Part shown: positions 24,384-34,047 of the stretch, in pieces
Layout: each line of letters begins with the position of its first letter
Numbering within the stretch: position 1 is the stretch's first letter
From: Phoma sp. XZ068
Lineage: Eukaryota > Ascomycota > Dothideomycetes > Pleosporales > Didymellaceae
Assembly: GCA_004835665.1 (NCBI GenBank)
Contig: RBKR01000029.1
Coordinates: 62,001-126,000 of the forward strand
DNA length: 64,000 bases
Direction: 5' to 3'
Notes under the pieces: generated by a model
Database searches by the model: none
What the model was told of the DNA's origin: nothing
The model's input: the letters and a program-made list of their open reading frames with translations, nothing else
Made by a program: the position numbers and the translations under genes

Positions 24384-25015
24384 CAGCGCCTGGCAAGCCA
24401 CACCTCTAGTCTACAAAGCAGTTGGTAAATACTTGCATGTTAGAAAAAGCTACTACAGGTTTTGATTAATGAGTTCGTCAGATCTGTTCCGATCAGCGTA
24501 GCTTCAAGATAGTAAACAACAAGAGCAGTGCCTTTTGAGTCAATTTAAATTATCTGCCCAAGCAGGTACCCTATAGTGCAATCGTGCTTCTTTAGTCGTG
24601 CAAATCCTACTATGTAACCACGTGGCGAAGACCACATAATATTCTAATAGAGTAGGCACTGCTAGGTAGGCAAGTGCACTCACCTCTGAGCTGAGAGCTT
24701 CTATATCACAGCATCACAACACAACAACAGATAGCAATACAAATACTGATCCAGAGCTTCTGCAACGACACTGCTTATGCGATTACATACTACCAATCTG
24801 TCTCTATGTATTCTAAAGCATGCATAGGTCCAAGTACTCATCTGACGCAACAAATCGTGCATAGGTCCGAGTACAAGCCCGAAACAATAAATCACGCATC
24901 TAAGTACAAGCGTAAAGCAACAAATTGTCCATGATTCAATAGTATGTATCCTCTATTGTCCCTTCTCCTACGTCTCTGTTGTAAATTGAACCAAAAGCCA
25001 TTATGAAACTATCCC
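24384..25015. other. Intergenic with degenerate 37-bp tandem repeat
   Basis: No gene seen. 24822-24930 holds three diverged units of about 37 bp beginning GCATAGGTCC or GCATCTAAG and ending in an ACAAATCGT-like stretch. Confidence 0.7.
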
Positions 25016-25733
25016 ATGAGAGTGTTCATGCCACCAGCGCATCTTCAGAGCGAACTTCAAGAAAGAACATCCAGGCATCAAGGCCAGATGTCACCCGCCA
25101 GAAACGAAGCTATGAACAAGAAGAACAATAGTGAAGAGGGATCTGGGGATTCGATCAAGCCCATAGAAGCAGTCCAGCATCTACAACACCAGGTACAACA
25201 CCCTCCACAAGACCCTCCTCAGAGCCCTAGTCAATCCAGTACTCGTGGGAACGTTGCTAAAGTTCTATTGTAGTTTATCAAAGATCAATGGTTTCTTCTA
25301 GGCATGGCCTTTGTTATTTTAGTTGCTTCGCAGGTCCAGGTACCGGTGTCGCAGCAACGGGTTAAGCGAACAGTCGTGACCTACTTATCCGTCTCCATCA
25401 TCTTCTTCATCAACAGTTGCACAATTACCACCGATTCTCCTACAGAACTATGCAAGATAGAAGCTCTATGCGTTTGTCCAGCTCTAGTGCTATCTAGTTA
25501 CCTCAGCTACCACATTTGCAATTGTCAGTCTGTGCGCTACGAATCGGAGCTTCATAGATCCATGGCTTCTTATAGGCTTCCTATTTATTAGAAGTGCTCC
25601 TACCACCATGTCCTCGATGTTGTTATGTTGTTATGACTAGGCAAGCGCATGGCAATATAGCTCTCACAGTCGTTCAGGCGGTAATCAGCCAGTTTCTGTG
25701 CCCTTTTCTAACTCTAATTATTCTTAAAATGTA
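25016..25733 (+). pseudogene. RCH1/SBF-like (bile-acid:sodium symporter fold) transporter relic
   Basis: The frame starting at ATG 25016 gives a polar N-terminus, then an in-frame TAG at 25271-25273, then the family segment FIKDQWFLLGMAFVILVASQ and a VVTYLSVSIIFFINSCT helix. After about 25440 the homology jumps between frames; the conserved VVMTRQAHGN and ALTVVQAV parts are still readable near 25630-25690, followed by QFLCPFLTLIILKM. The protein stops homology at about 25733, where the AT-rich block begins, so the C-terminal half is missing. Intact family members are plasma-membrane proteins with about ten helices; yeast/Candida RCH1 affects calcium uptake. This copy has a nonsense mutation, several frameshifts and a truncation. 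Confidence 0.72.
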
Positions 25734-25740
25734 AGTGTCT

Positions 25741-26615
25741 AGTAGTACATAGTACACTAAAGTCCTTGTAGACAGCAATAAGTATAGCGAAATATATTAA
25801 CGTGTGTTTATACAACTAGGACTATTGCTTTTCCTACCTATACTTGTAGGACAGGTAGTCTAGAATCTATTTCTAAAATAGATAAAGAAAGTCTTTGTTT
25901 ACTAGAAGATAATAAAGCTATTTTTAATTACCTTATTAACTTTAGTATAGTATATATTTAACTAGGCCTTCTTATCTAGTGCTTTTATAGTAGTTAAGTC
26001 TTTAAATATTATCTTTATATTCTTTAGTTATATTACTCTCTATCTTATCTAGCTTAGTATATATTTTACTACTTATATTATCTAGCTTATAAAAAAAAAA
26101 TTATTACCTACTACTATTATTATCTAGTAAAGGCTCTAACTATAGTAGTCTCTCTAACTTTAGTTATATATTTATAAAGTTATATAGTAATAAGTATAGT
26201 AATAGTAGAAGTATAGCTATAGATATATTAATTTATACTAAGCCTTCTAGCTTAGCAGCCTATTCTACTTTAATATATATAATATATATATAATATACTA
26301 GGCCTATATATTATAATTTTAAATAGGAAATTAGTATAGTAATAAGTATCTAGTAACTAGAACCTCTAACTCTTCTAGAGAACTATTATAAGTAAAGAAA
26401 AAATATCTATATAGTCTTATTATATAACTACTTATTAATAATTATAATATATATAACTAGAGTACTTATATATAGGTATAGTATAATATATATATTTATA
26501 AGTTCTCTTTTATATCTTATTAAATTAACTCTAGTTACTTATCTTTAAGTATTTTTACTTTCTTACTATATAGTATATAAAAATATAACTTTTATAGTTT
26601 ATATTTCACTAGTAA
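25741..26615. repeat. RIP-degraded AT-rich block 4
   Basis: Same composition as the other blocks; no reading frame. It replaces the 3' half of the transporter relic on its left and meets GC-rich tandem repeats on its right. Confidence 0.75.
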
Positions 26616-26621
26616 ATGATG

Positions 26622-26897
26622 AAAAAGGCTTGAATTGTTGGTCCGAGCCGGGCCGTGCCGGAAGGAAGCTAGCAAGATCATCCCCCGCAAGACAATCTTG
26701 ACTACCTCCCCTTAAAAAGGCTTGAAATGTTGGTCCGAGCCGGGCCGTGCCGGAAGGAAGCTAGCAAGATCATCCCCCGCAAGACAATCTTGACTACCTC
26801 CCCTTAAATAGGCTTGAAATGTTGGTCCGAGCCGGGCCGTACCCGGAAGGAAGCTAGCAAGATCATCCCCTACAAGACAATCTTGACTGCCTTGACC
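26622..26897. repeat. GC-rich 92-bp tandem repeat, three copies
   Basis: Units start at 26622, 26714 and 26806. The first two are almost identical; the third differs at a few places and carries a 1-bp expansion. Each contains GAGCCGGGCCGTGCCGGAAG and a CAAGAT ... ATCTTG inverted pair. They are not RIP-mutated although directly next to an AT block. Confidence 0.9.
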
Positions 26898-27059
26898 AAC
26901 TCCCCTGAAACAGGCCTTAACTGAAGTTGGCCTTACTAGAGTGTGTGCAGTACAATTGAAGGTATTTACTATGGTATACGGCATATATAGTGTAGGTTGA
27001 TTGGACGACCAGGCCTATGTATTGAAGGCTTTACAATCTTACGTAGGGCAAATCAAACT

Positions 27060-27300
27060 AGAGGACTCTCATTTGTTCATGAAGAGCGTCTAGGATCTTG
27101 TTCTCTTCGGTCCTAACCCCTGCTCATCGCTCTTGACCTACACTACAAGGGGGGAGCACGAAGAGACAAGAATACGAATTGACACTGCCGCCCTCATGGA
27201 CTAATCATCTTGCGATTAGACGTAAATCTTCACTGTACAAGGAAAACATGGAGCAATTCGTGTTTTCGTCCGTTCATGCTCCCCCTTGTATCGTCGATTT
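27060..27300. repeat. Inverted-repeat element, family A copy 1
   Basis: 27060-27146 shares with 31790-31877 a leader containing GAAGAGCGTCTAG and CGGTCCTAACCCCTGCT. It is followed by a hairpin-like segment whose ends (TACAAGGGGGGAGCACGAA near 27145 and the complement ending at TACAAGGGGGAGCATGAA near 27293) are imperfect inverted repeats of about 36 bp. No coding capacity. Confidence 0.6.
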
Positions 27301-27301
27301 T

Positions 27302-27504
27302 TTCGCCAAAAGCTAGCAGGGGACGGGCAAAGTGGGATTGGTGGAGACAAACAAGGAGACATGAACAAATAAGAGCTGCAATCTATACCAAGACAATGTC
27401 TAAAAGAAGGAACGTCGGACCTGTGATCTAGAAATTATACCCAAAGAGGCTATGTGGGCCCGGCGTGTCCCCACGCTACCCGTCCCCTGCTAGCTTTTGG
27501 CGAA
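27302..27504. mobile_element. MITE-like 203-bp element with 26-bp terminal inverted repeats
   Basis: 27302-27327 and 27479-27504 are exact reverse complements (core CCAAAAGCTAGCAGGGGACG). The inside is non-coding. No clear target-site duplication is visible, so the borders could lie slightly elsewhere. Confidence 0.65.
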
Positions 27505-27767
27505 GAATTGAGTTTTTACCATAGGTAGTAATCGCTCGAGATTGTTTTCCATCAGCGTTACTTCAATTTATCATTATAGGTGTACATGCAACATACCTTG
27601 CACTTGTCCCCAGGGCTAGCCGGCACATGCGCTGATGTGAATAGGCCCCTATCGTCTCTCCAAAACCATAAAACACGATTTGCATATAAAAACGGTCCAG
27701 TAGATTTTATCTTGTGGTAATCTTGGTACAGGCTTCAAAGAAAAAGCAAAAGAAGACTACCGTGAAA

Positions 27768-28652
27768 ATGGGAACTGACCAAGTATTTTTCGCCCTACGC
27801 TTTTTCGCCCGATCAGAATCCTGTAAACGTTCAGTTTTAAGAGAAAGTGGAAATTCCAATCACAGGTACGATGAATCTTGGTCCATGCTAAGCGACACTC
27901 CTTACCCGAATCCACCACACTTTGCTCCAAGTTTGGATTCGCAGCCCGGGCTTGACCTTTTCGACTGGGCCTCGCTACAAGACTGCAGTCCAGGCCCAAG
28001 TGAACTCACTGTTGAAGAACCTGCACTCGATGAAGACTCTGCTTTTCAAGTCACTGCAGCAATAACGGAAGATGGCGAGGCTCCGTACGGGTCAAACGAA
28101 ATCATTCCGACCGTCGCCCCGACCTACGAAATGATAGACTTTCAGTCAGAGTGCACTCTTCAAAGCAGCACCGCGGATCCTAATTTTTCCAACCTCCCAC
28201 TTCCTTCTTGGTCCTCTCAACTTGATGGTCAGCACGAAGAGGCACAGCTGCACATCTGGAGATGCAGATATGACGGATGTCGATCGCGCCAGATTTTCAC
28301 TCGATACTGCGACTTCACTAGGCACTGCCGGCGCCACATGCAAACCTTTTATTGCCGTTTTCCGGGATGTCCACGATCAGATCACGACACTGGTATGGGT
28401 ACCACTTGTTCCCCACCTTCAGTCTTGTCGAGGCGCTACACAAATCCCTGGTTCTCAAATGCAGCAGATCGTGATCGCCACGAGCGCAGCCATCAGCCAC
28501 CCATTTCTTGCGCTGCTCCTGGTTGCACTAGGATCTTTAGTCGGTTGGACAATATGAAGGATCACTACCGCCGTCTGCATAACCAAACGCCTCAAGACGA
28601 ATGGCATGTCATGGAAGGGGACGGTGAGCGCGAGGCACCAGAGACGTCTTGA
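27768..28652 (+). CDS. C2H2 zinc-finger protein
   Basis: Single exon, 294 aa from the first ATG of the frame (27768); the frame is open upstream to 27714 but without ATG. The N-terminal two thirds are acidic and Ser/Pro-rich with no recognised domain. The C-terminal part has Cys/His clusters: a CRYDGCRSRQ finger with FTRHCRRH, a CRFPGCPR finger completed after an insertion by DRDRHERSH, and a final well-formed finger CAAPGCTRIFSRLDNMKDHY ... H. This pattern is common in ascomycete proteins assumed to bind DNA. Target genes unknown. Its neighbour downstream on the same strand is another regulator-like gene. Confidence 0.75.
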   Translation: MGTDQVFFALRFFARSESCKRSVLRESGNSNHRYDESWSMLSDTPYPNPPHFAPSLDSQPGLDLFDWASLQDCSPGPSELTVEEPALDEDSAFQVTAAITEDGEAPYGSNEIIPTVAPTYEMIDFQSECTLQSSTADPNFSNLPLPSWSSQLDGQHEEAQLHIWRCRYDGCRSRQIFTRYCDFTRHCRRHMQTFYCRFPGCPRSDHDTGMGTTCSPPSVLSRRYTNPWFSNAADRDRHERSHQPPISCAAPGCTRIFSRLDNMKDHYRRLHNQTPQDEWHVMEGDGEREAPETS

Positions 28653-29489
28653 CTTCCGATTGCAGATGTATTATTACTCCTCCTAGTCTCTGAGCAGTTT
28701 CCATTTTGAACTGGATCAAGGTAAGCCTCAGATAAATGTTCGTATACAGTCTCTGACCATGTGAGCGTATTGTATGGCCCAGTCTCTTCGTTCAGCTAGC
28801 AGAGACGACAACCAGCCATTTGGCAAGTCGAACGTGGCAGACCTGATACAAGATAATAGCACCCTAGCGGTGTACGAGACGACGTGGACGGAGACTGTAG
28901 TTCTGATTGGTTCAGTAAAGCCGAGTGTACTGTTAGATAATTAGCTGCCAGTTTATAGCAAGGTATAGCGTGGCAGTAAACATCCGTGTCAAAAGATAAA
29001 CCTGATGATTTCGGAACTGACGGACCATCTGAATCTTGGGGAGACCGAGAAGGGGCCGCTAGTATCCTGTATCTAGTTAGGTAAAGAGATTAGGCTGCAT
29101 GAGCTGACGTGGCCAGAAACTGTACATGTAATAACAGCATCATTTGTAGTCCCAAACCTGGCCAAAAGTCCTTCTTGCTGGGTCTGGGTCTATCAATAAG
29201 TGGAACAATAGACAAGGCCAGGCAATTGTCCCGAGCCTACGTCTTTTGATATATCAATTGGCCCCACGCTTTCTCCTCTGCAGACATGTACGTCATTGAT
29301 ATTCTTAAGCCAAGCCATTGCTATGCAAGGTCCACATCGGCTGGGTATGGTAAACTAGAAAAGAGAGGATATCTTAGCCTTAATATCAATGATGTAGCCT
29401 AGTAGATTACTTCAAATACATCGTACCGTTCTTAAAGAACAACCAACTGCTTCTCTAAATACACTCTATCTAAAGCCTATGTATAGACA
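28653..29489. other. Intergenic between C2H2 gene and regulator-like gene
   Basis: Normal composition, no reading frame of note. Would contain the promoter of the gene starting at 29490. Confidence 0.55.
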
Positions 29490-30954
29490 ATGGCCTCTAT
29501 TACCGCGTGTGCATCACTCGACGAGCCGTGCCTAGAAATAGAGGCTGAATTGTTATTGGTCTATTTGGACTATGTATTCCCTTCTTTGTTCCCTTTCTAT
29601 CGACCAGAAAGAGCGCAAGGCGGCCGCTCTTGGCTCCTTTATCCTTTAACCTCGTCAAAACCAACATATTATGCGACTCTTGGATTAGCAGCTCGATACT
29701 GGCGCACAGTAAGAGACTCAGAGTCCCTAAATACGATCCAAGACCTATCCGCGTACGAGGATAGCTTCAAAGCAACTGCTCTGCGCGGGCTAGTAGCTGA
29801 TGTGGAATCGCTACCCTCCACCAGGTCTGCTGAGGCCAGTCTAAACGTGCTGCTGTGTATTATTCAGCTGCTTTGTCTAAATGTATGTTTCTTTAAGCCA
29901 TCAAGTTGTGTCTGTCTTTATTTTATTTGACGTCTTATCTCCCTTGAGTTGATTAGTGTTATACTCTGCTAACCTTGCAACGATATTATAGTCACTAGGC
30001 AATAGACTGGAAGCTTGGCATACGCATTTGAATACTGCAATCTCAATTCTGAAGTCACACGAATCACTTGTTCCTGGTACCAACACTACAGCTGAGGACA
30101 CTGGAAACACGCGTTTAAGGGGCTTTGTAATAGAAAATATCGTGTGGTTCAGTTGCTTCGCATCAACAACCTTAATCCCAAGCATGGTCACGCCTTCCCC
30201 TCCGTATGAAAACATTCTCCCGGAACTGGGTCGCTTGGATTCCCAGGTTTCGTTTGAAGACATATCGGGCTGTAAGGCTTGGGTTCGAAATGCTTTCTTG
30301 GAGGTGATAGCCCTGAAAGACTGGAAGCTACAAGCCGAGACGGACAATGATGAATTAGCCTCTCGAGGGCTTAAGATTGAAGAGGATATCGAGCGTCGCA
30401 TTCTACAAGACCTGAAACCAGCTGCCACCTTCGGTGGAAAGCTCAAGTATCTAGAAGAAACAGCAGACCTAGACGAGGATAAGGAAAGCGAAGATCTCAG
30501 TTATTCCACCAAAAACGGTCTGCTAGAAACGAATCGGCGTTGGCGGCACTGGCGACGGCGAATGGTGTTCTGTACCAGTTATTTATTTCCAATTGCAGTC
30601 CTTGTGTATTTGGACGGACTCTTGCACAGTCCTAATCCAAACAGGCCGAAAATCCGTTACGGGGTTTCTCGTGCAACATTGGCTCTATCATTAATCAGAG
30701 CACATGACCTCCGGGAACTCATGCCGCACCTGCTTTGGCCGCTATACATCGTAGGATGTCTTGCAGAAAGAGGCGAGCAATTGCTCATATCCAATGTTTT
30801 AGAGTTAGGCAAGAACAATAGGGTAGACCCAGCTTCCCTATTACAGTTCTTCGTTGCGGTATCACAAAACAGAGAGGCACATCTTTTAACTACAAGTGAA
30901 TGGACATGGGAGGCAGTAGTAGGTAGTACAAGTAACCCTATTCTCCTTATATAA
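29490..30954 (+). CDS. Fungal-specific regulator-like protein lacking a zinc cluster
   Basis: Two exons, 29490-29882 and 29992-30954, joined across a 109-bp intron with a TGCTAAC branch site; 451 aa. The sequence resembles the middle and C-terminal region of fungal Zn2Cys6 regulators of the ARO80 / Fungal_trans type (for example YPLTSSKPTYYATLGLAARY, RWRHWRRRMVFCTSYLFPIA, LMPHLLWPLYIVGC). No Cys6 cluster precedes it: the protein starts directly at the regulatory domain. The C-terminus after EWTWEAVVG is short and abuts degraded repeat sequence, so the last exon may be truncated. It could be a remnant, a dominant-negative-like partner, or the first exon with the zinc cluster may have been lost. 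Confidence 0.7.
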
Positions 30955-31051
30955 GTAGTTTAAGAAGTTAATTAATATAGAGACTTAGATTAATTGTCAG
31001 GGCCCGACAGAGTTGGGTTAGCAATAACTACTGTTCTAGCTAAGGGCTTAC

Positions 31052-31136
31052 TGTTAGAGTAAGTCGTGATACCTTGTAGAGGCTTGCTTGGCTTAGTATG
31101 CCGGAAGTTTTCCTTAACAATTAACTTACTCTAACA
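31052..31136. repeat. 85-bp segment with perfect 13-bp inverted ends
   Basis: Begins TGTTAGAGTAAGT and ends ACTTACTCTAACA. Could be a very small MITE or a piece of an LTR (TG...CA termini). No clear target duplication. Confidence 0.45.
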
Positions 31137-31789
31137 ACCTGCAGCGTGTATAGATTAAGCAAGCGTGCGTTTAAGTCTAGAGTTAGTTACAATAGTTAAC
31201 GCTAGGTTGTTATTCAATATAGATTTAGGTATTAGCTAAGCTAGCCTAGTAGAGGTTATTCTAGGCTAAAAGCAGGCCCTATATATAATTATAGAGTTAG
31301 GCACGTAATAAGTTATAGGGCTATTACTGCTGCGTGCATAGCGACCGGCTGCTGTCTACGGATTCCGCTATACTTGTTCCCAACGCAGACTGAGGTCCGA
31401 ATGGAAACTACGTGAGGAACTGATGGGCGCCTCCGTACACAGCGCCGCCCAGGCCGTCGTATGCGTTATCGAGCGTCGATTTAAGGCAGGCCGTTACGAC
31501 CTTGGCGAATTGATGTTCGTGGCACGTCCTATCCATGAGTGGTTGTGAGCCTTTAGAGACCCAATGGCTGCCTGTGTCGCACTGTGGTAGCGGGAGTTCA
31601 ATCGTGACTCCCTAGCTTGCATCCAGCAATAGGCTTGTGACAAGTGCCTGGGCCCGGTTTTGGGAGCCTTTTACGACTACCATGGTACCCACTATCCAGC
31701 ATGAGTAGTGTAAGTGGGTCGTACCACCAGGGCTTGTCTGTTGAAAGTTTTATGGCCTTACACAGGGCAGACTAAACGTTGTCAGCAAT

Positions 31790-32210
31790 CTAGAAGACTC
31801 TTACTCGCTTATGAAGAGCGTCTAGAATTTTTTCTTTTCGGTCCTAACCCCTGCTTAGCGTTCTCCACCTACACTACTTACACCTGATACCATAGTACAT
31901 CTACTGCATGCCGACGTGTAGCGCGTTGCCCGTCCGCAAAGGCACCGGTTTTTATCCGGCCATCTGAATGGAGGATTATGCCATGGCTGCGTACAGAGGA
32001 TAGACCACGCGAGTGGAATTTATAAATCAGCACTGCCGCTCTCTGCAACCAGCTACAAGGGGAGTTCCTGTGCGGACTGAGATACGAGCTATCCGCGACC
32101 TCCCAAGAACCAATCATCTCACGTAAACCATCAATCTTTACTCTTGAAGGGAAAAGTCAGGATTTTCGTGTTCCAGTCCGCACAGACACACCCTTTGTAT
32201 TTTGCAGATA
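31790..32210. repeat. Inverted-repeat element, family A copy 2
   Basis: 31790-31877 matches the leader of copy 1 (27060-27146). The hairpin part runs from about 32061 (CTACAAGGGGAGTTCC) to about 32203, with inner inverted match TGTGCGGACTG / CAGTCCGCACA. Here the leader and hairpin are separated by about 180 bp that copy 1 lacks. Confidence 0.6.
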
Positions 32211-32916
32211 GAAGTTCCTCTTCACTTCAAGAGGAATGGTTCGAGCAATTTCCATTCCAACCCGCGTGGGCTAATCCCTTGTAAGGGTTCATTCGCGGTC
32301 TGGAAATGCCAATCGGAGGTGCTGTCAGCTGCCCCTTCGCGCACGCCATGCCTTTTGCACGTGGCTGAGCGGGTCGCCCGTGCCAGAGCCCATCTTTTAG
32401 ACTGCCATGTTGCATGCAATCCAAACCTAGTACCCCGCCTAAGATTCGGAAGGCTATGTTTCCATGCTCCAGCGGGTTAGGGGCAAAGTCCCGTCCGACA
32501 AACAACATCAGTCCTGCAGTCTTACGCCATGGCTTTCTAAACTGAGTTAAAGCTGCCCGCAGAAACACCAGCCAGAGAGTAGTTGAGAAGACTTATGGTT
32601 AAAACGCCCAGCTTCAATCTGGCGATGCCATTGGAGGTTCCTCCGTATAAGTGTTTTTGTGTCAACAATACAAGAGGGAGGCTGTAGAAGTAGTTGGTCG
32701 ATTAATCAGACTCATCTAAAGGAGCGAATATATACCCTTCTGTTATGTTATCACACTAACACGAGTGTGTCAATGCATTCCTGATAGACACAAAAGGAAA
32801 ACAGCGCAAGTAGACTCTCCCTGCTGTGTTGGAATAGACATGATGCTAGCAATATTCGTTCACAAGCAACACCAGTGACTTGCATTCAGTCTGGACTAAG
32901 CGGCCCTCCAGGAGTC

Positions 32917-34047
32917 CTAGAGAACCGAGGGGATGTCGACACACTTGGGGTGGAGCTCAATGTTGTGCTGGCTCCACCAAGGGTTCTTCGCAGCGATGGA
33001 GATCAAGTCTCGGCCCTCGACGTTGGAGTGGATTCCCAGGTAATAAGCAACATAAACTGTGAAGAAGTGGCCATAGAAAAAGTTTTTGAAGAAGCTTCCT
33101 TGGTTAAGGTCAATGTTGACGAACTCGATGTTACGGTTTTGGGAGATGTCTTTGCTACCAAACAAGCCCTCGAGGGTCTTGATCTTACCCTTTGTGTAGT
33201 CGTCAGAGGTAGAGTCCAAGAAGGTGATGATAGCCTGCTTTTCGGTTGGGTTGGAGTAGGCAGCTACTTCGGTATGGGAAAATTCGTGCAGTAGGTTTCT
33301 GTGGGTCGGGACCATGGCGATTTCGTTGAAAAACATGGTTGTCTGCTTGAGGAGCGTGACATACCAGTCTGCCGTACTGAGAAGGACAATTCGACTTCCC
33401 CTCAGCCTCTCAGCAATGGCCTGCGCCCGCTGAAGCGTCCCTTCGTGGAACTCGGACTTCAGAAACTGGACCGAGTCCTCAAGCTCAGCGCAGTATGAGG
33501 ATTTCGTGATATTTAGCTTGTGGAACAGGTCGAGAAAGATGGAGAAGAACTGCTGGACGTGATAGAGGGGGTATTCTCGATCGGCATGCCTTAGCTTATA
33601 CTGGACCAGCGAGGTGCCGTGCTCCTGGCACAGAGAAGCAATCTTGCCGCCCCCGGATAGCACGAGCAGATTCTTGTTGCCCGTCAGCTGCCGCATTCTA
33701 TCGAAGAACAAGCACGGCTCAACCGACCAGCCGCTATAGCAGACAATTATTGTGAGCGTAGTTTCAGCTCTAAGGGTGTCTCTGTCGACAAACCAGTCGC
33801 TCTCGTAGTCATTCACAACCTGGACATGTATGGGAACTTTCTCCTCCAGGAAGAAACCCTTGACGATGTCGGACACCACTGAAGAGCATCCCATTCCATA
33901 GAAAACGAGTCTCTTGAATTGCCCAGACTCAATCCTCTTACGAAGACCGTTGTCCAATGCATCAAGGTCGTACTCATGGCCCCAGAGAATACTTTCGAAA
34001 AGGGGGTTGCCGAGCATTGGCTGAAGGCGGTCAAGACGTGGCTGCAT
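32917..34047 (-). CDS. SIS-domain protein resembling bifunctional phosphoglucose/phosphomannose isomerase
   Basis: Intronless, 376 aa, ATG at 34047. N-terminal SIS fold: VFYGMGCSSVVSD (residues 48-60, glycine-rich sugar-phosphate loop) and VCYSGWSVEP (102-111, matching the CYSGNTEE loop of the family). The C-terminal half has MFFNEIAMVPTHRNLLHEFS then HTE; E255 and H258 occupy the places of the catalytic Glu and His in the archaeal/bacterial PGI/PMI family (PF10432). The normal SGNT of the loop is changed to SGWS, so substrate may differ. Expected chemistry: aldose-ketose isomerisation of a sugar phosphate in the cytosol; this is inference. This family is not the standard fungal glycolytic isomerase. 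Neighbours suggest an accessory, possibly specialised-metabolism, role. Horizontal transfer is possible. Confidence 0.7.
   Translation of the reverse strand: MQPRLDRLQPMLGNPLFESILWGHEYDLDALDNGLRKRIESGQFKRLVFYGMGCSSVVSDIVKGFFLEEKVPIHVQVVNDYESDWFVDRDTLRAETTLTIIVCYSGWSVEPCLFFDRMRQLTGNKNLLVLSGGGKIASLCQEHGTSLVQYKLRHADREYPLYHVQQFFSIFLDLFHKLNITKSSYCAELEDSVQFLKSEFHEGTLQRAQAIAERLRGSRIVLLSTADWYVTLLKQTTMFFNEIAMVPTHRNLLHEFSHTEVAAYSNPTEKQAIITFLDSTSDDYTKGKIKTLEGLFGSKDISQNRNIEFVNIDLNQGSFFKNFFYGHFFTVYVAYYLGIHSNVEGRDLISIAAKNPWWSQHNIELHPKCVDIPSVL

Larger units (their letters stand above)
30955..32916. other. Gene-free stretch with degenerate repeats
   Basis: 30955-31340 is moderately AT-rich and looks like old transposon sequence. 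31340-31790 is of normal composition with nothing recognised. 31790-32210 holds family A copy 2. The rest up to 32916 has only chance frames. Confidence 0.6.

Noticed and set aside
26712..26984. 90-codon minus-strand frame across the 92-bp tandem repeats with a repeated SQDCL.GDDLASFLP peptide
   Set aside because: The peptide repeat follows from the DNA tandem repeat, the repeat length is not a multiple of three so the frame is kept only by a 1-bp change, and no domain or proper gene context is seen.
31000..31340. Possible solo LTR beginning TGTCAGGGCCCGACA
   Set aside because: Only one copy visible in the window and no matching end or target duplication; left as degenerate repeat sequence.
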